In this document: piece by piece, positions 41,202 to 48,943 of the stretch | How the letters are laid out: every line of letters starts with the position of its first letter | Numbering within the stretch: position 1 is the first letter of the stretch | Source: Thermopolyspora sp044507605 | Lineage (GTDB): Bacteria; Actinomycetota; Actinomycetes; Streptosporangiales; Streptosporangiaceae | NCBI GenBank assembly: GCA_044507605.1 | Contig: JBIQJI010000005.1 | Span: 1-64,000 of the forward strand | Direction: 5' to 3' | DNA: 64,000 nt | Position numbers and translations under genes: made by a program | The notes under the pieces: model-generated | The model's input: only the letters and a program-made list of their open reading frames with translations | Databases searched by the model: none | What the model was told of the DNA's origin: nothing

Positions 41202-42671
41202 TCATCGGCGCACCAGCCCGAACCTGGGCAGGATGCGGCACAGCAGGTAGTAGACGATGTGGGTGCGGGGCCACTGGGTGACGTTCGCCCCCGACGGGGA
41301 GTGGTAGTAGTTGTGGCACTGCGGTGAGTCCATGGCCGACGCGTGCACCCGCAGCTGCCGGTCCAGCCACCGCACGTACCGGTCGAGCGCGGCGGGCCGG
41401 GTGTCGACCAGGGTGGCGCGGCCGCGCAGCACGCGCCTGATGGCGCCGACGGCCACCTCGGCCTGCCGCTCCAGCTGGGCGATGATCGAGAAGCCGCCGT
41501 TGGTGTTGGGGCCGTACAGGATGAAGAAGTTGGGGAAATCGGGCACGGTGACGCCGAGGAAGGCGCGGGGCCGGTCGCCCCACGTGTCCTGCAGATCGCG
41601 GCCGCCCCGGCCGGTCACGGTGAACGACGCCAGGAACCTGGTCGGCTGGAAGCCGGTGCTGAGGATCAGCACGTCGATCTCGTGCTCGACCCCGCGGGCG
41701 TCGATCACCCCTTTCTCGGTGACCGCAGTGACGGCGTGCGGCACCAGCCGCACGTTGGGCCGGTTGAGCGCCGGATAGAAGGCGCTGGCGTAGATCGGGC
41801 GTTTGCAGCCCCACGGGTAGGTGGGCGTGACCGCCTTGCGCACCTCGGGATCGCGGATCGACTCGTTGATGTACCGCAGGCACAGGTCGCGCATCCGGCG
41901 CTGCTCCCGGCTCGACACGTCGTACCCCTTGAAGCGGCGCATCGAGGTGTAGAACAGCTTCAGCCGGTAGAGCCTGCGCAGCGCGGGAAACCGCCGGAAC
42001 CTGGCCCGTTCGGCGGGGGTGAAGGCGCGTTCGCCCTTGGGCTCGACCCAGCCGGGCTGGCGCTGGAACACCTCCAGCTGCGCGGTGCGCTCGGCGATCG
42101 CCGGCACGATCTGCACCGCCGTGGACCCCGTGCCGACGATGGCGACCCGTTTGCCGGTGAGGTCGACGTTCTCGTCCCAGCGGGCGGTGTGGAACATCGT
42201 GCCGGCGAATCGGTCCAGGCCCGGCCAGTCCGGGTAGCGCGGCACGTTGAGCAGCCCGACCGCGCTGATCACGAACCGGAACGTCCGCTCGGCGCCGTCG
42301 TTCGTGCGCACCGTGTAGCGGCTCGTCCGGTCGTCCCAGGCCACCGTCTCGACGCGGACGCCGAAGCGGAACCTGGGCCGCAGCCCGAAGCGGTCGACCA
42401 CCGCCTCGGCGTAGGCCTGCAGCTCCGGCTGGGTGGCGTGGGTGCGCGGCCAGTCGTACGGCATGAAGGAGAACGAGTAGGCGTGCGAGGGGATGTCCAC
42501 CTCGCACCCGGGATACCGGTTGTCCCACCACGTGCCGCCGGGCCCCGGCGACTGCTCGAAGATGGTGAAGTCGCGGATGCCGGCCTTCAGCAACTTCACC
42601 GCGGCGGCGATGCCGCCGAAGCCGCCGCCGATGATCGCGACGCCGCCGGGCACCGCTCTGTCTCCAGGCAT
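41202..42671 (-). CDS. Flavin-containing Baeyer-Villiger-type monooxygenase
   Basis: 489 aa. FAD-binding IIGGGFGGIAAA (13-24) and EQSPGPGGTWWDNRYPGCE, the Baeyer-Villiger fingerprint FAGTMFHTARWD (155-166), and NADPH-binding IVGTGSTA (178-185). These enzymes insert oxygen next to a ketone carbonyl, giving an ester or lactone. Neighbouring CMD, aldolase and, further on, lactonases would process lactone products. Related N-hydroxylating or FMO-type activities cannot be excluded. Confidence 0.9.
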   Translation of the reverse strand: MPGDRAVPGGVAIIGGGFGGIAAAVKLLKAGIRDFTIFEQSPGPGGTWWDNRYPGCEVDIPSHAYSFSFMPYDWPRTHATQPELQAYAEAVVDRFGLRPRFRFGVRVETVAWDDRTSRYTVRTNDGAERTFRFVISAVGLLNVPRYPDWPGLDRFAGTMFHTARWDENVDLTGKRVAIVGTGSTAVQIVPAIAERTAQLEVFQRQPGWVEPKGERAFTPAERARFRRFPALRRLYRLKLFYTSMRRFKGYDVSSREQRRMRDLCLRYINESIRDPEVRKAVTPTYPWGCKRPIYASAFYPALNRPNVRLVPHAVTAVTEKGVIDARGVEHEIDVLILSTGFQPTRFLASFTVTGRGGRDLQDTWGDRPRAFLGVTVPDFPNFFILYGPNTNGGFSIIAQLERQAEVAVGAIRRVLRGRATLVDTRPAALDRYVRWLDRQLRVHASAMDSPQCHNYYHSPSGANVTQWPRTHIVYYLLCRILPRFGLVRR

Positions 42672-42701
42672 GACCTGGCCTTCCCTATGCTCGTCTCTCG
42701 C

Positions 42702-43403
42702 TCAGCCGCGCGCCGCGTGCCCCTCTGGGGTCCCCGTCGTGTCCTCGCTCGTGTCCTGGGCCGTGGCCTCGGCCGCGCCGCCACCCGTGTCCGCGCCCTT
42801 GTTCGCGCCCGTGTCCGCCGCCGCGCCGTCCGCCGGCGGGTCCTCCGGCGGGGTCACGTCGAACACGGCGAGCAGGTTCGCCGTGAGCTGGTAGAAGCCG
42901 ACGACCGCGGTCACCTCGAACAGGCCGGTCTCCCCGAGCGCGGCCACCGCGGAGTCGTACGCCGCGTCGTCGAGGCCGCCGTCGCGCAGCAGGGCCGTGG
43001 CGACGGCGTACGTGGCGCGTTCGGCCGGGTCGCTGAGGCCGGGGTCGCGGCCCGCGCACAGATCCGCGACCTCGGCCTGCGACAGCCCGGCGGCGCCGCC
43101 GGCGAGCCGGTGGGCGTACAGCTCGTAGGGGCTGTCGCGATGATGCGCGACCGCCAGGATCGCGATCTCGCGGCACCGGGGCGTCAGCGACAGGTCGAAC
43201 CGGATGGTCGCGCCGAACAGTTCGAACGCGTCGCCGAGCGGCGGGCTGAGCAGCCAGGCGTTGCACGGCCCCTCCAGGCGGCCGGCCTCGTCGGTGAGGG
43301 GGAAGGTGCGCGAGGTGGCGCGGCGGCCGTTGACCAGCCGGTCGTAGATCTGCCGTTGCCGCGGGGTGAGCTCGTCGACCTCGAACTTGCGCAGGCGTGG
43401 CAT
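42702..43403 (-). CDS. Carboxymuconolactone decarboxylase-like protein
   Basis: 233 aa from ATG 43403, overlapping the upstream cupin stop in TGATG. The CMD domain spans about residues 5-185 (RCREIAILAVAHHRDSPYELYAHRLAG, read as two adjoining motifs), with no Cys at the positions where AhpD has C-x-x-C, so a decarboxylase-like rather than peroxidase role. The C-terminal 45 residues are a low-complexity Ala/Gly/Asp/Thr tail (ADTGANKGADTGGGAAEAT), absent from typical members. Confidence 0.82.
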   Translation of the reverse strand: MPRLRKFEVDELTPRQRQIYDRLVNGRRATSRTFPLTDEAGRLEGPCNAWLLSPPLGDAFELFGATIRFDLSLTPRCREIAILAVAHHRDSPYELYAHRLAGGAAGLSQAEVADLCAGRDPGLSDPAERATYAVATALLRDGGLDDAAYDSAVAALGETGLFEVTAVVGFYQLTANLLAVFDVTPPEDPPADGAAADTGANKGADTGGGAAEATAQDTSEDTTGTPEGHAARG

Positions 43404-44326
43404 CAGGCCTCGCCGGGCATCGGATAGTCCGCGGCGTTCAGCACCCAGCCGTCCATCTGGGAGAAGTCGAGCCTGGGCGGGGAGAAGATGTCGATCAGGT
43501 GGTTGCTCCCTTCGGCGATGGCCTGGCTGGTGTGCACCGACCCGGGCGGGATGACGGTCACCGACGGGCTGCCGGTGCGCTCGTGGTCGTCGTCGCGCCA
43601 CTGGCTCAGGTCGGTGGTCCAGGGCCAGCGCAGGTGGTGGACGTACTCACCGTCGATGATCAGCGAGCACTGCTCGAAGTCGTCGTGCACGTGCGGCGAC
43701 ATCTTGGTGGTGTCGCGGGGGCCGACGCGGGGGTGGGTGTAGTTCACCATGAACGACGAGCACCTGAAGATGCGGAACGGCGGCTCGGACAGCCCGGGGA
43801 CGTTCACGTCGTAGGTGCGCAGCCGGAAGCCGCCGACCGGGTCGGGCCACGACACCAGCGGGGCGACCCGGGGGTGCGGCTCGCGGTACGACTCGGCGTT
43901 CACCGGGGTGATCGACGAGCCGGCGGCGCGGACGGTGAACAGGGTGACGACGCGGCCCGTCCCGCTGACCCGTATCGTGGCCGGGCCCGGCGGAACGAAC
44001 GTGAGCGTGCCTCCGGACACCTCGGTCGTCTCCGCCCCGATCGTGATCTTCGCGGAGGTGGTGGAGTCGGGCAGCAGCAGGCCGCACTCGTCGGGGTGCC
44101 CGGTGGGCGCCTCGAACGTGGTCTCACCGGCCAGGTCGGTGTAGCCGATCACCAGGTGCTGGGTGCGGCCGTACCAGGTGCGCGTGTCGCCATCGGTGAC
44201 GCTCGGCGGCAGCTCGTAGAACTTGAGGTAGTCCGCGGCGGCGATGGGGGTGGCGGCGCTGGACGTGCCGGACGTGGCGCCGGCGCCCGGCAGCTTGGAG
44301 CGCGCGTCCGACGGGTCGTAGGGCAT
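43403..44326 (-). CDS. Cupin-fold protein, probably bicupin
   Basis: 307 aa. The C-terminal barrel has HVHDDFEQCSLIIDGEYVHH (about 212-231) and PPGSVHTSQ (about 260), giving His/Glu metal ligands; the N-terminal barrel (TFEAPTGHPDECGLLL, TLTFVPPGPATI) lacks a full set. Possible dioxygenase, isomerase or decarboxylase acting on a ring or lactone. Second gene of the reverse operon, 55 bp after the aldolase and overlapping the CMD gene by 1 bp. Confidence 0.75.
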   Translation of the reverse strand: MPYDPSDARSKLPGAGATSGTSSAATPIAAADYLKFYELPPSVTDGDTRTWYGRTQHLVIGYTDLAGETTFEAPTGHPDECGLLLPDSTTSAKITIGAETTEVSGGTLTFVPPGPATIRVSGTGRVVTLFTVRAAGSSITPVNAESYREPHPRVAPLVSWPDPVGGFRLRTYDVNVPGLSEPPFRIFRCSSFMVNYTHPRVGPRDTTKMSPHVHDDFEQCSLIIDGEYVHHLRWPWTTDLSQWRDDDHERTGSPSVTVIPPGSVHTSQAIAEGSNHLIDIFSPPRLDFSQMDGWVLNAADYPMPGEA

Positions 44327-44381
44327 GGCGGTACTCCTGGTTCCTCGGAAGGGTTCGGGGGAGGGTACGGGTCTTCGTGCC

Positions 44382-45155
44382 TCAGCCGCCGGCGGGCGGG
44401 TCGAGCGGCCCGGAGGCGCGGCGTGCCTCGGCCGCCGCCGCGCCGAAGATGCTCGCGTCGTTGCTGGTCATGACGAAGGAGAAACCGCGTTCCGCGGCGG
44501 CGCGGGCGGCGGCCCCGTCGCGGGCCGGCGCGCCGCACGGGATGCCGCGGGCCTTGGCGGCGGCCAGCAGGCGGTCGACGTGCCCCTGGATCTCCGGGTC
44601 GTCGGCGGGCCGGCCGCTCGACAGGGCCAGGTCGCCCAAGCCGACGAACACGCCGTTGAGGCCGGGGGTGTCGAGGATCTCCTCGACCTGCTCCAGGGCG
44701 CCGAGGTCCTCCAGCTGCGGAACGCGCAGGGTCTCCTCGTTGCCGCGCCGGACGTACTCGGGCGTGCCGTCGAGCCCCCACGCGCCGGCCCGTGACGTGG
44801 TGCCGAGGCCGCGGTCGCCGAGCGGCGGGAAGAGCATGCCGCGCATCATGCGCTCGGCGTCGGCGGGCGAGGTGACGTGCGGCACGAGGACGCCGTCGGC
44901 GCCGGTGTCGAGGATCCGCTGCAGATGGCTGCCGGAGGCGTCGGGCACCCGCACGAGCGCGTGCATGCCGAAGCCCTGGGCGACGGTGATCGCCCGGTAG
45001 GCGGATTCGAGGGTCATCGGGCTGTGCTCCATGTCGACCACGATGAAGTCGAACCGGGCCCGGGCCAGCAGTTCGACGGTCTCCAGGGCCGGAATCTTGA
45101 CCCAGGTGCCGATGAGGCACCGGTCGGCGCCTCGAACCCTGTCGAGCATGCGCAT
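44382..45155 (-). CDS. HpcH/HpaI-family aldolase
   Basis: 257 aa class II pyruvate aldolase of the 4-hydroxy-2-oxoheptanedioate aldolase family. Motifs: GTWVKIPALETVELLA, FIVVDMEHSPM (metal-binding Glu and His side), GADGVLVPHVTSPADAE and GVFVGLGDLALS. Cleaves 4-hydroxy-2-oxo acids to pyruvate plus an aldehyde. First gene of the reverse operon; GGAGGGA precedes the ATG. The divergent IclR gene is the likely regulator. Confidence 0.88.
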   Translation of the reverse strand: MRMLDRVRGADRCLIGTWVKIPALETVELLARARFDFIVVDMEHSPMTLESAYRAITVAQGFGMHALVRVPDASGSHLQRILDTGADGVLVPHVTSPADAERMMRGMLFPPLGDRGLGTTSRAGAWGLDGTPEYVRRGNEETLRVPQLEDLGALEQVEEILDTPGLNGVFVGLGDLALSSGRPADDPEIQGHVDRLLAAAKARGIPCGAPARDGAAARAAAERGFSFVMTSNDASIFGAAAAEARRASGPLDPPAGG

Positions 45156-45241
45156 GGACGTCCCTCCGGTCGATCGTTCACTGATCCCCGCCGTCGTGGC
45201 CCGGGTGGCCGGGGAGGCTCGTGAGCACTCCGGCGTCCGTT

Positions 45242-45277
45242 CTGTTGTACGGGATGGGAATCCTGTTCTTTGGGATG
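45242..45277. repeat. Direct repeat CTGTTNNNNGGGATG, 21 bp apart
   Basis: CTGTTGTACGGGATG (45242-45256) and CTGTTCTTTGGGATG (45263-45277) match at 11 fixed positions and lie exactly two helical turns apart, just downstream of the reverse -10. A candidate site for the IclR regulator. Confidence 0.5.
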
Positions 45278-45282
45278 TGATG

Positions 45283-45312
45283 ACCGTAGGCTTGTATGAT
45301 GATTTGCGTCAA
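45283..45312 (-). promoter_or_regulatory. Promoter of the aldolase-monooxygenase operon
   Basis: Reverse strand -35 TTGACG (45312-45307), 18 nt, -10 TACGGT (45288-45283). The transcript would begin inside the direct repeat at 45242-45277, so a protein bound there would block initiation or elongation. Confidence 0.5.
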
Positions 45313-45484
45313 GAGTCGCCCAGGAAGTCGTCCGTCTGAAGGTCTCTAACTAGGAGAAATCGCCCATAGACCTTGACGTGGTCCGAGGGGAATGTCATAC
45401 AGTCCGGCGTACCGGATGAGTGAACCAGGACCCCGCGATACGGGACTACGCCACTCGACGGTCATCGAGGAGAGGACCCGACCC

Positions 45485-46300
45485 GTGGCATCCCCAGTGG
45501 AGCACGGGCCCCCACGTGAGGGCCTGGAAATAATGAGCGGCGACATCAGGGTGATCGCCCGCCTCGTGCAGCTGCTGCGGCTGCTCGGCGAGGCCGGCGG
45601 CATCGATCTGGTCACCGCGGCGCGGGAGCTCGGGGTCGGCAGGTCCACGGCCCACCGCTACCTGGCCTCGATGGAGAACCACGGCATGCTCCAGCGCAGG
45701 GGCCGCAACCACTACGAGTTCGGCGCGCTGCTCGCCGAGCTCGGCACGATGGCGCTGTCACGTCTCGGCGTCGTCGACCTGGCCCGTCCGGTGATGGAGC
45801 GCATCAGCACACAGGTACGCCACACCGTCGTGCTCACGATCTGGAACGGCCGGGCGCCGGTGGTGGCCCACGTGCACGAGGACACCAGCCGCACCACCTA
45901 CGTGTCGATCCGCCAGGGCAGCGTGCTGCGGCGGGGCACGGCGCAGGACTGCGTGTTCCGGGCGTTCCAGAGGCAGTCCTTCTACAGGTTCCGTGACGAC
46001 CACAGGTTCCGGGGCGACAGGTTTCGCGGCGACGCGGTGAACGGCGAGGTGACCGACGCCGACCTGGAAACCGTCCGCCGCACCGGCGTGGCCATCCGGT
46101 CCAGCGCCGCAGAGGGCATGCGGGCCGTGGCCGTGCCGATCTGGGACGCCAACGACCTCGTCGTCGCGGCTATGGCGGTCGTGGGCGTCAGCCGGCTCGT
46201 GCCGGATGCCGAAGACAGCGACGTCGTGATGGCCCTGCGCGACGGCGCACGAGAGATCAACCAGGCGTTACGCGCTTCGCCGGACAGCGGGAGCGAGTAG
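45485..46300 (+). CDS. IclR-family transcriptional regulator
   Basis: 271 aa from GTG 45485, nine bases after GAGGAGAGG; earlier in-frame ATGs lack such a site. HTH: TAARELGVGRSTAHRYLASM (about residues 37-56); the remainder is the IclR effector domain (GMRAVAVPIWDANDLVVAAM). A local repeat RFRDDHRFRGDRFRGD (about 166-182) is unusual and looks like codon-level expansion. Divergent from the aldolase/monooxygenase operon, its presumed target. A 10-bp-stem hairpin follows the stop. Confidence 0.9.
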   Translation: MASPVEHGPPREGLEIMSGDIRVIARLVQLLRLLGEAGGIDLVTAARELGVGRSTAHRYLASMENHGMLQRRGRNHYEFGALLAELGTMALSRLGVVDLARPVMERISTQVRHTVVLTIWNGRAPVVAHVHEDTSRTTYVSIRQGSVLRRGTAQDCVFRAFQRQSFYRFRDDHRFRGDRFRGDAVNGEVTDADLETVRRTGVAIRSSAAEGMRAVAVPIWDANDLVVAAMAVVGVSRLVPDAEDSDVVMALRDGAREINQALRASPDSGSE

Positions 46301-46307
46301 TGCCGCA

Positions 46308-46330
46308 CCGGCCGGGGCGGCCCCGGCCGG
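46308..46330 (+). terminator. Hairpin after the IclR gene
   Basis: CCGGCCGGGG (46308-46317), CGG loop, CCCCGGCCGG (46321-46330): a perfect 10-bp stem just after the stop. Confidence 0.6.
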
Positions 46331-46410
46331 AAGGCGGTTCGGGGGCGGACCGGGACCGTGGGGCGTCGCTGGGAGACGCCCGCGGTCCTTCGCGCAAGAA
46401 AGGCAACACT

Positions 46411-47091
46411 ATGAGGCACATCCACTTTCGCGCCCTGCTGGCCGCCGGAGCGCTCCTCGTGGCCACCGCGGCCTGTGGAGGCCAGGGCGGCACGTCGGAG
46501 ACGGCGGAGAAGACATTGACCTGGGCCAGCACCGGCGGTCAGTTCCAGGAGGACGAGAAGAACGCGCTGCAAAAGCCCTTCACCGCCGCCACCGGCACCA
46601 CGTTCGTCAACGTCAGCCCCGCCGAGGCGGTCTTCAACACCGGCCGGGTCGAACGCCTGGGCACCCCCGCCGACCTCTACCGCGACCCCGGCACCCGCTT
46701 CGTGGCCCGGTTCCTCGGCGAGTCCAACCTGTTCCCCGGCCACCTGCGGCCGGGCGGCGTCTATGAGTGGTCCGGCCACACGTGGGCGGTCCCGGGCGCC
46801 GAGGGCGGCCAGGGCGGCCAGGGTGACCGTGACCTCGTCGTGCGCCCCGAACGGCTCGGCGTCGCGGTCGCGGACGCCGACGTGCCGCCGGGAGCCAACC
46901 GCGTCACGGCCACCGTGACCGCGGTGTCGTTCCAGGGCACCCATCAGCGCCTCGAACTCGACTACGGCGCCGGCGCCACCGGCTGCGCGGTGCTTCCCCC
47001 CGACGGCCTGGAGGAGGTGCGCCCGGGCAGCTCGGTGATCGCCCACTGGCGGCCCGCCCACCAGGTTCTCGTGACCAGGGACGTCCGGTGA
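46411..47091 (+). pseudogene. Fusion remnant: binding-protein N-terminus joined to ABC ATPase C-terminus
   Basis: 226 aa open frame with AAGAAAGG before ATG 46411. Residues 1-72 are a lipoprotein signal (lipobox TAAC) plus the start of a PotD-type binding protein, LTWASTGGQFQEDEKNALQK, aligning with the intact protein at 59511-60587 (LTYVSYGGSGQDAQIEAFQK). From about residue 74 (nt 46630) the sequence is the C-terminal part of a PotA-like ATPase: FNTGRVERLGTPADLYRDP and a TOBE domain (LVVRPERLGV). Binding-protein C-terminus, permeases and the ATPase catalytic part are missing. Best explained by one in-frame deletion across an SBP-permease-permease-ATPase operon. Product cannot transport; it would be a secreted, misplaced domain if expressed. 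Confidence 0.85.
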
Positions 47092-47123
47092 CCTGGGACG
47101 TCCTTTTACCAGAAGGAGACGAT

Positions 47124-48071
47124 GTGACTCAGACGACCGTCGACCCGATCGACCCGGAGCTGGACGCCGACCGCAACACCCCCGACCCGGAGGCCGACGC
47201 GTTCCTCGTGGGCGCCGTGGACCTGCACCAGCACCCCGGGCCGAGCCCGTTCCCCCGGCGCATGTCCATCCTGGACGCCGCGCGGGACGCCGACAGCGTC
47301 GGCTTCAGGGCGCTCGTGGCCAAGTCGCACCACCACAGCATGGTCACCGACATCCTGGCCCTCGGCCCGGCCGGCCTCGACGACCTGAACGTGCAGGTGC
47401 GCGGCGGCATCGCGCTGAACCGCCAGGTGGGCGGCCTGAACCCGTACGCCGTCGAGCTGGCCCTGAAGATGGGCGGCCGCGTCGTGTGGTTCCCCACCCT
47501 GTCGTCGTCGGCGCACGTCGAATACCACAAGCACCACCACGACACCGGTTTCCCGACCGAAGTCGTGGAGCTGCGCCCCAACGAGGTCATCACCATCGTC
47601 GGTGACGACGGCGAGGTGCTGCCCGAGGTGCGCGACATCCTGTCGATCATCGCGGCCGAGCGCGCCGTGCTGACGTGCGGCCACCTCGGGCCGGAGGAGA
47701 CGACGAAGCTGATCGCGGCGGCCCGGGAGGAGGGCGTCGACCGCATCGTGGTCAACCATCCGTGCTTCGTGGTCGGGGCGTCGGTGGAGCAGGCCGCGGA
47801 GTGGGCCCGCCAGGGCGCCCACATCGAGCACTGCCTGGTGATGTACTTCGGCCGTCCCGAGCGCCGCCGCGAGCTGGGCGAGCTGCTGGCGTTCATCGAG
47901 GCGGTCGGCCCGGAGCGCACCATCCTGTCGTCCGACTCCGGCCAGCGCGAAAACCCGCTGCCGGTGACGCTGTTCCGGCGCGGCGCGCGCGGCCTGCTGG
48001 ACGCGGGGGTGGCCGAGGGCGACCTGCGCCGGATGATCGGCGCCAACGCGGGCGGGCTGTTGTTCCCGTGA
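47124..48071 (+). CDS. DUF6282-like metal-dependent hydrolase
   Basis: 315 aa from GTG 47124 with AGAAGGAG (47111-47118) five bases before; a GTG at 47088 overlaps the previous stop but lacks a site. The barrel resembles amidohydrolases and phosphotriesterases: VDLHQHPGPSPFPRR, KSHHHSM, LTCGHLGPEET, VNHPCF, SSDSGQ. This fits the DUF6282 group (family name from memory), of unknown substrate. Overlaps the lactonase gene in GTGA, so the two act together; hydrolysis of an amide, lactone or ester is likely. Confidence 0.75.
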   Translation: MTQTTVDPIDPELDADRNTPDPEADAFLVGAVDLHQHPGPSPFPRRMSILDAARDADSVGFRALVAKSHHHSMVTDILALGPAGLDDLNVQVRGGIALNRQVGGLNPYAVELALKMGGRVVWFPTLSSSAHVEYHKHHHDTGFPTEVVELRPNEVITIVGDDGEVLPEVRDILSIIAAERAVLTCGHLGPEETTKLIAAAREEGVDRIVVNHPCFVVGASVEQAAEWARQGAHIEHCLVMYFGRPERRRELGELLAFIEAVGPERTILSSDSGQRENPLPVTLFRRGARGLLDAGVAEGDLRRMIGANAGGLLFP

Positions 48072-48883
48072 GCGCCCCGGCCCCGGGTGCGGCCCGCTAT
48101 GAGGTGCTGGCGGTCCGCTTTTCCACCCGTGAGACGTCCCGTGCCAGGCTGTACCTCAACCACCACGTCTACGGCGAGCCCGACAGCCCGCTCGACATGG
48201 ACTTTTACCTGTGGGTCGCGCGCAACGACGAGCGCACCGTCCTGATCGACACGGGCTACGGCGCCGCCGCCCGCGGCCATGGGGGCCGGGCGCCCCGGGT
48301 CGAGCTGGCCGATCCGCTCGCCGCGCTGGCCGAGCTGGGCGTGCGGCCGGAGCAGGCCCCGCAGATCATCGCCACCCACGCCCACTACGACCACATCGGC
48401 AACCTGCCGGCCTTCCCCCGCTCGGAGGTCGTGCTGGCCCGGGAGGAGTTCGACTTCTGGACGGGCCCGTACGCGAGCCGGCGTCAGTTCGCCTACACGA
48501 CCGAGCCCACCGACCTGGCCCACCTGGTGGCGATCCGCGACCAGGGCCGGGCCACGTTCGTCGACCGGCAGACCACGGTCGCCCCCGGCATCGACGTGAT
48601 CCCGGTCGGCGGCCACACCCCCGGCCAGCTGATCGTCCTGGTCGACGTCCCGAGCGGCCAGGCCGTGCTCACGTCCGACGCCGCCCACTACTACGAGGAG
48701 TTCGAACTCGACCGTCCCTTCACCTACCTGACCGACCTGAGAGGGGTGTACGACGCCTACGCGCTGCTGCGCGAACTCCAGGCCGAGCCGGGCCGCACCA
48801 TCGTCGCCGGGCACGATCCGGAGGTGATGCGGCGCTTCCCGGCTCTGCCGGGCGTCGAGACCCAGGTGGCCCGCATCACCTGA
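48068..48883 (+). CDS. MBL-fold lactonase (AttM/BlcC/AiiA-like), copy 1
   Basis: 271 aa from GTG 48068. Zn motif THAHYDHIGN, further ligands in GHTPGQ, SDAAHYYEE and AGHDPEVMRRFP: the AHL/gamma-lactone lactonase pattern. Close paralogue of the 63097-63906 protein (YLNHHVYGEP versus YLNYHIYGEP; LWVARNDERTV versus CWVARNAERTV). Hydrolyses a gamma-lactone or N-acyl-homoserine lactone to the hydroxyacid. A convergent hairpin (48885-48903) follows. Confidence 0.88.
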   Translation: MSAPAPGAARYEVLAVRFSTRETSRARLYLNHHVYGEPDSPLDMDFYLWVARNDERTVLIDTGYGAAARGHGGRAPRVELADPLAALAELGVRPEQAPQIIATHAHYDHIGNLPAFPRSEVVLAREEFDFWTGPYASRRQFAYTTEPTDLAHLVAIRDQGRATFVDRQTTVAPGIDVIPVGGHTPGQLIVLVDVPSGQAVLTSDAAHYYEEFELDRPFTYLTDLRGVYDAYALLRELQAEPGRTIVAGHDPEVMRRFPALPGVETQVARIT

Positions 48884-48884
48884 T

Positions 48885-48903
48885 CGGGCCGGGGGCAGGC
48901 CCG
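48885..48903. terminator. Bidirectional hairpin
   Basis: CGGGCC (48885-48890), loop of 7, GGCCCG (48898-48903), between the convergent lactonase and threonine dehydratase genes. Confidence 0.5.
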
Positions 48904-48943
48904 GGTCCCGGTAACCGCCCGGCGGCGCACATGTACGGGGTGC

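Larger units (their letters stand above)
45156..45484. other. Divergent control region, aldolase operon and IclR gene
   Basis: 329 bp without a gene. It holds the direct repeat 45242-45277, a reverse promoter 45283-45312, and a forward promoter near 45373-45401 overlapping GTCATAC (45394-45400). The IclR ribosome-binding site GAGGAGAGG is at 45467-45475. Confidence 0.55.
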
